From the NCBI GenBank assembly GCA_036493595.1, contig DASXPN010000143.1, positions 1-45,391 on the forward strand: DNA of 45,391 nucleotides. Direction: 5' to 3'. The notes below the pieces were generated by a model. The model saw nothing but the letters and a program-made list of their open reading frames with translations. It did not search any database and was not told where the DNA came from. The position numbers and the translations under genes were made by a program. This document shows positions 41,630-45,391 of this stretch, piece by piece. The DNA comes from DATAES01 sp036493595. Lineage in GTDB: Bacteria; Actinomycetota; Acidimicrobiia; Acidimicrobiales; JACDCH01. The number at the start of each line of letters is the position of its first letter. Position 1 is the first letter of the stretch.

Positions 41630-44089
41630 TCAGCCGACGGGGGTGAGCGTGTCCAGGTCGACCGGGCCGCCGTCGACGGGCACAGCCGCGGCGGGGGCAG
41701 CGCGGTCGAGGCGGAGGAACGCGGCCGAGGCGATCGCGTACATCGCGAGCGCGCCGAACTGCACGGCGTTGAATCCGAACGTCATCGACAGGATCGTGGT
41801 GAGGACCGAGCCGATGACGGAGAAGAACCCGTTCACGGCCCACGCCCACGCCACGTACTCCTCGGCGAAGGGAGTCAACTTCGACACGGCTCGCAGGCCG
41901 ATCGGCATGAACATGCCGAGGCACAACCCGAGCGGCAGCAGCACCCCGAGCGAGGCGAGCACTCGCACCGGCAGCTCGTAGTGCTGGAGCGAGTCCGTCA
42001 GCGAGTCGAGGCGGAACTCGTAGAAGAGGGTCAGCACGGCCAGCGCGGCGAGGAGGAGCGGCAGTGCCGTGCGACCGCGGTTCGCGACGCGCTGGCTGAG
42101 GAGCGAACCGATACCGGTGGACACGAGGATCGCAGCCAGCGTCACCGTCAAGGAGTACGTCGGATAGCCGAGGAATCGGGTCAGCCGCTGGATCATCGTG
42201 ATCTCGAACAACATGAAGCCGAGTCCGAGCGCGGCGAAGTAGACCGCCGAGGTTCCCTTCGATGGCAAGGCGCGCCACTTCTTCCTCACCACGGCGAACG
42301 GCAGCAGCAAGAACACCGCGGCGAAGACGACCGACAAGCCGAACAGCAGGATCAAGACGCGCTCGCCGATCGAGTCCTCCGGATCGTGCACGTCGATCGG
42401 GTGCAGGAAGTTGCGCAGGACGTCGCTGAAGCTCGAGAAGTGCCAGAAGAACGGCGCGTCATCCGAGATCGCGGTGATGTTCTTCGGGTACGAGGCGACG
42501 AGCGACTTGACGTCGGCGTCACTGCCGGCCGCCAGCTTGCTGACGAGCGAGTCGTTGGGTGGTGTGCCGGGCGCGTGGAACAGCACCGACTTCGGAATGG
42601 TGGTGAGCCCGGTCGTGAAGTGCTGCACCTCCTCGGGGGTGAACGCGTTGCGCTTCACGACGATCGTGGACAGGTCGCCCGATGTGCCCGTGACGTAACC
42701 CGCGGCGAGCAGGTGATTGGTCGGGTCGGTGATGCCCAGATCCTCGAGCGCGGCGCGGGCCGTGACGATGTAGCGGGCCGTGCGGTTGGGCGCATTGCGG
42801 AGGTCGAGCTCGCCGAACTGCACGACCATGATCCCGTCGGGGGAGAGGTGCTGCAAGGTCTCGGCGATCATCTCGCGCGTGTACAGGTAGCTCTCCGAGA
42901 GCACGAACGCGCCGGCCGATGCGGCATTGGTGGCGGCGTAGCTGTCGGGGGCGACGTACCAGACGAGGTCGTAGTCCGTGTTCGACTTCGCGAGGTATGT
43001 CCGTCCGTCGCCTTGATGCATCGACACGTCGGGGCGGTCCGCGAGATGCCCCGTGTAGTCCGCGTACTGGTTCTTCAGCAGCCCGACCGTCACCGGGTTG
43101 AGCTCGACCGCTTCGATGTGCGGCGCCTGGTAGTACAGCGAGGCGAGGATCTCGTTGCCGCCCGCCGAGCCGATGATCAGCTCGTGCTGCGGCGGCTGTC
43201 CGAGCACTTGGAACGGTGTGGCGCGCGGGTCGGTTGCGTAGGCGCCCAGCGTCGACACGTCGCCGTTGAACTGGTGGATGCCGGACCCGAACGTGCCGTC
43301 GTGCGCGAGCAGTCTCGAGTCCGTCGGACCCACGCCGAGCACGTCGACACGGAACACCGGCCCCCACGCCGAGTAGTACGCGCCTTCGCCGCTGATCTTC
43401 GTGTCCTCGACGGTGATGTCGGGAAGTGAAGCGCGGCGCACGACACCCACGCCGAGGAGCAGCACGAGCAGGGTCGCGAACCCGAACACGATCGAACGGC
43501 GCGGCAGGCTCGCCGCGCCGACGATGGCGAACACCAACGCCGCGAGGATGATCACCGCCGGGGGACCGAGCGTCGAGATCAGCGGCACCGCGAGGAAACA
43601 GCCGATGCCGGCGCCGACAAGATCGGCGAAGTACACGCGGCCCACGGCGTCACCCGCTCGACCGAGTAGGACGGACACGATGATGCCGAACGCGATGAAC
43701 GTCGCGAAGAGCGTGAAGCAGATCACGCCGAGCCGGAACAGGTTGAGGAGCGACGACTTCGTCCCGTACTCCCAGATGGCGCGTGTGTCGATCGGGATGC
43801 GGGCGATCACGAAGTAACCGATCGCGATGCTGACCGCCCCCAACGTCGCGCAGACGCCGACGACCTTGTCGGTCGCCCATCGCCGAATCGGCCGCACGAC
43901 GGCGACGGCAACTCCCCCGGTGCCGATGCCGAGCAGGGCCAGGCCGATGACGAGGTACGTGTAGTAGTACCAAAGCTTGTACGAGACGATCCGCGTGTAA
44001 CCGACCTCGAGGAGTAGCGCGCCGAGGCTCAACAGCAGGATCGCCAGCCACCGGGGCATACGCGTGGCGGGCGCGGAGAGGGCGGGCAT
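41630..44089 (-). CDS. Large polytopic membrane protein with spermidine-synthase-like domain
   Basis: This 819-aa protein has three parts. An N-terminal block of about seven TMs (residues 12-220) contains LLLEVGYTRIVSYKLWYYYT. A soluble Rossmann domain of the spermidine-synthase class (about 225-500) has HELIIGSAGGNEILASLYYQ, VELNPVTVGLLKN and YDLVWYVAPDSYAATNAASA. A C-terminal block of about seven TMs (560-790) has LGFMLFEITMIQRLTRFLGY and GMFMPIGLRAV. In catalytic synthases the nucleotide loop is GGGDG-like; here it is GSAGGNE, so methyl or aminopropyl transfer is uncertain. Such fused proteins are widespread and poorly characterised. It is divergent from the ECF sigma factor gene. Confidence 0.88.
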   Translation of the reverse strand: MPALSAPATRMPRWLAILLLSLGALLLEVGYTRIVSYKLWYYYTYLVIGLALLGIGTGGVAVAVVRPIRRWATDKVVGVCATLGAVSIAIGYFVIARIPIDTRAIWEYGTKSSLLNLFRLGVICFTLFATFIAFGIIVSVLLGRAGDAVGRVYFADLVGAGIGCFLAVPLISTLGPPAVIILAALVFAIVGAASLPRRSIVFGFATLLVLLLGVGVVRRASLPDITVEDTKISGEGAYYSAWGPVFRVDVLGVGPTDSRLLAHDGTFGSGIHQFNGDVSTLGAYATDPRATPFQVLGQPPQHELIIGSAGGNEILASLYYQAPHIEAVELNPVTVGLLKNQYADYTGHLADRPDVSMHQGDGRTYLAKSNTDYDLVWYVAPDSYAATNAASAGAFVLSESYLYTREMIAETLQHLSPDGIMVVQFGELDLRNAPNRTARYIVTARAALEDLGITDPTNHLLAAGYVTGTSGDLSTIVVKRNAFTPEEVQHFTTGLTTIPKSVLFHAPGTPPNDSLVSKLAAGSDADVKSLVASYPKNITAISDDAPFFWHFSSFSDVLRNFLHPIDVHDPEDSIGERVLILLFGLSVVFAAVFLLLPFAVVRKKWRALPSKGTSAVYFAALGLGFMLFEITMIQRLTRFLGYPTYSLTVTLAAILVSTGIGSLLSQRVANRGRTALPLLLAALAVLTLFYEFRLDSLTDSLQHYELPVRVLASLGVLLPLGLCLGMFMPIGLRAVSKLTPFAEEYVAWAWAVNGFFSVIGSVLTTILSMTFGFNAVQFGALAMYAIASAAFLRLDRAAPAAAVPVDGGPVDLDTLTPVG

Positions 44090-44154
44090 CGGCGGACAAA
44101 CCTAGGGCTCGGCGTCCCGGGGCGGTTGCACCAGAGCGGCCGTAGGCTCGGACC

Positions 44155-45156
44155 GTGGTCGTGCGTTCAGCAGTCAGCGGCAGTGCGGAAGTCGTGCCGG
44201 AGGATCTCGAGCCCTATCGCCGGGAGCTCACGGGCTACTGCTACCGGATGTTGGGGTCGGTCTTCGAGGCCGATGATGCCGTGCAGGAGACGATGGTGCG
44301 GGCGTGGCGCGCCGCCGACCGATTCGAGGGACGTTCGTCACTGCGTTCGTGGCTCTACCGCATCGCCACGAACGTCTGCCTCGACCTCCTGCGCGGACGT
44401 CAACGGCGCGCGGTGGCGATGGAATTCGGTCCGTCGTCGAGCGCGGACTCGTTCCAGGGTGTGACGAGACCCGAGCACGCGTGGATCACGCCGGTTCCCG
44501 AGTCGCGGGTGCTCGACGACGACGGAGACCCGGCGGAGGTCGCCGCCGCCCGCGAGTCCATCCGCCTCGCGTTCGTCACCGCGCTCCAACATCTGCCACC
44601 GCGTCAGCGCGCCGTGTTGGTATTGCGCGAGGTGTTGCGCTGGCAGGCGACCGAGGTCGCGGAGCTGCTCGACACCACGGTGGCGTCGGTGAACAGCGCA
44701 CTCCAGCGGGCGCGCGCGACGCTCGCCGACCTCGACATCGGCGAGGCTCGAGTCGACGGGGTCAATCCGGAGCAACGGGAGCTGCTCGACCAGTACGTCG
44801 ATGCGTTCGAGCGCTACGACATCGAGTTGCTCGTGACGCTGTTGCGCGACGACGCAGTCATGTCGATGCCCCCTTTCGACTTCTGGCTGGAGGGGCCAGA
44901 GGAGATGGGTCGCTGGTTCCTGGGCGAGGGCAAGGGCTGCCGGGGGTCGCACCTGATCGCGACCGCGGCGAACGGCTGCGCGGCGTTCGGCTCGTACAAG
45001 CCCAACGGCAACGGCGGCTACGAACCGTTCGCCATCCAGGTCATCGAAGTCTCGGACGGCCGGATCGTCGGTCACCACAACTTCCTCGACACGCGCCTGT
45101 TCGACGCGTTCGGGCTCCCCGCCCAACCTGAGGACACCCAGACGGGCTCCGCGTGA
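44155..45156 (+). CDS. ECF sigma-70 factor with C-terminal SnoaL/NTF2-like domain (SigG-like)
   Basis: This 333-aa sigma factor has sigma2 (YCYRMLGSVFEADDAVQETM, then SLRSWLYRIATNVCLDLLRG), a linker with WITPVPESRVLDDD, and sigma4 (LQHLPPRQRAVLVLREVLRW, then LDTTVASVNSALQRARATL). From about residue 205 to the end there is a SnoaL/NTF2-like domain (LLDQYVDAFERYDIELLVTL, VIEVSDGRIVGHHNFLD). This layout is that of the SigG/SigJ-type ECF groups, which lack a conventional anti-sigma factor and are controlled through the C-terminal domain. The start is GTG at 44155. It is divergent from the spermidine-synthase-like membrane protein across 65 bp; a shared promoter region is likely. Confidence 0.92.
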   Translation: MVVRSAVSGSAEVVPEDLEPYRRELTGYCYRMLGSVFEADDAVQETMVRAWRAADRFEGRSSLRSWLYRIATNVCLDLLRGRQRRAVAMEFGPSSSADSFQGVTRPEHAWITPVPESRVLDDDGDPAEVAAARESIRLAFVTALQHLPPRQRAVLVLREVLRWQATEVAELLDTTVASVNSALQRARATLADLDIGEARVDGVNPEQRELLDQYVDAFERYDIELLVTLLRDDAVMSMPPFDFWLEGPEEMGRWFLGEGKGCRGSHLIATAANGCAAFGSYKPNGNGGYEPFAIQVIEVSDGRIVGHHNFLDTRLFDAFGLPAQPEDTQTGSA

Positions 45157-45203
45157 GCTGACGCCGGCGCGCCGCCGTCCGGGTCCCGTCCCCCGTCCGC
45201 CTC

Positions 45204-45306
45204 GTTCTGGGTCGACGCAGCCACGTGGCCCGTGGGTCAGCGGTCACAGAACCGTCCACCATCTGTTCTGAGTCGACGGAGCCACGTCCATCGTGGCTGA
45301 GTCGAC
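45204..45306. repeat. Pair of direct repeats with nested hairpins after the sigma factor gene
   Basis: A 23-nt sequence beginning GTTCTG(G/A)GTCGACG occurs at 45204-45226 and 45265-45287 with 21 of 23 identical bases. The second copy starts a strong stem-loop (45272-45306): GTCGAC, gg, AGCCACG, loop TCCAT, CGTGGCT, ga, GTCGAC. The first can fold through GTTCTG/CAGAAC (45204/45246) and CCACG/CGTGG. The 235 bp after the sigma gene contain no other clear gene. Confidence 0.65.
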
Positions 45307-45314
45307 AATGTGCG

Positions 45315-45391
45315 CCGGGGGGACCGCGGGAGCCGGGGGGACCGCGGGAGCCGGGGGGACCGCGGGAGCCGGGGGGACCGCGGGAGCCGGG
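45315..45391 (+). repeat. 18-bp tandem repeat running off the window end
   Basis: Four perfect copies of CCGGGGGGACCGCGGGAG (45315-45332, 45333-45350, 45351-45368, 45369-45386) plus 5 bases of a fifth. The unit is a multiple of three. From the ATG at 45308 it reads MCA and then repeated GGTAGA, so it could be the start of a Gly/Ala-rich repeat protein or simply a minisatellite. The array is cut by the window edge. Confidence 0.9.

Noticed and set aside
41456..43429. A 657-codon open frame on the plus strand
   Set aside because: It is antisense to the spermidine-synthase-like membrane protein gene; its Arg/Glu/Val-rich translation has no domain, and such shadows are expected at this GC content.
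1..45391. CRISPR arrays, rRNA, tRNA, insertion sequences, integrase or phage genes
   Set aside because: I found no regularly spaced repeats with unique spacers, no cloverleaf-like or rRNA sequence, and no transposase or phage protein; the three palindromic elements are too far apart to be an array.

Overview
The window is a gene-dense, high-GC stretch of an actinobacterial chromosome. GTG starts are common, stop/start overlaps (ATGA, GTGA, TGATG) are frequent and intergenic gaps are short. An F420-type luciferase-like oxidoreductase, an MshB/PIG-L-type deacetylase, a BTAD regulator, a SnoaL-tailed ECF sigma factor and steroid-type acyl-CoA genes all point to Actinomycetota. The gene mixture would suit an uncultured Acidimicrobiia-like lineage better than a mycolic-acid genus, but that placement is inference. 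I see no rRNA, tRNA, CRISPR array, transposase, integrase or phage gene.

Layout. 1-2084: the end of an NrfD-type membrane subunit, a VOC protein and a DUF72 protein. 2091-7557: a forward unit with a GAF/SpoIIE phosphatase, a MEDS-HATPase switch protein, a FadD3-like CoA ligase and a MetE-C-terminal-like protein. 7591-9933: a peroxiredoxin, then an SDR coupled to a divergent QueA-like protein. 10017-18972: the steroid/acyl-CoA core, with an unusual crotonase and amidohydrolase pair, a GNAT protein, an IpdC-like flavoprotein, a FadD19-like ligase, a divergent EchA19-like hydratase, a CYP125/142-type P450 and an acyl-CoA dehydrogenase. Three palindromes related to the mycobacterial KstR operator lie in the two divergent promoter regions of this core. 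19044-24426: MOSC, SRPBCC, sulfatase and cyclase genes forward, then an acyl-CoA dehydrogenase and a PEP-mutase/ICL-type gene in reverse. 24520-26885: a 24-codon leader ORF, an ABM-type protein, an 11-bp hairpin and a BTAD regulator. 26952-32510: a PIG-L deacetylase, a probable MBL remnant, and a PadR/ABC locus with two ATPases and one permease. 32573-37574: a tight six-gene reverse operon (SRPBCC, F420-type oxidoreductase, amidohydrolase, threonine dehydratase, pirin, VOC). 37697-41519: the phosphoketolase/acetate kinase pair with an ABM-like gene. 41630-45156: a large membrane protein with a spermidine-synthase-like domain, divergent from an ECF sigma factor. The window ends in a hairpin-rich repeat and an 18-bp tandem repeat that runs off the edge.

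How it fits together. FadD19, EchA19, IpdC, FadD3 and CYP125/142 homologues act at successive stages of cholesterol side-chain and ring C/D degradation in mycobacteria. Here fadD19 and echA19 keep their divergent arrangement, and motifs with a shared core sit in front of both operons and of the amidohydrolase/crotonase/GNAT region. The simplest reading is a small KstR-like regulon for a steroid or other branched isoprenoid, with uncharacterised genes recruited to it.

The other notable non-coding signal is a palindromic element of about 46 bp, present three times (9941, 26894, 37586), always in one orientation and 7-11 nt from a gene boundary. All assignments come from reading the sequence and from remembered family motifs; no database search was run.
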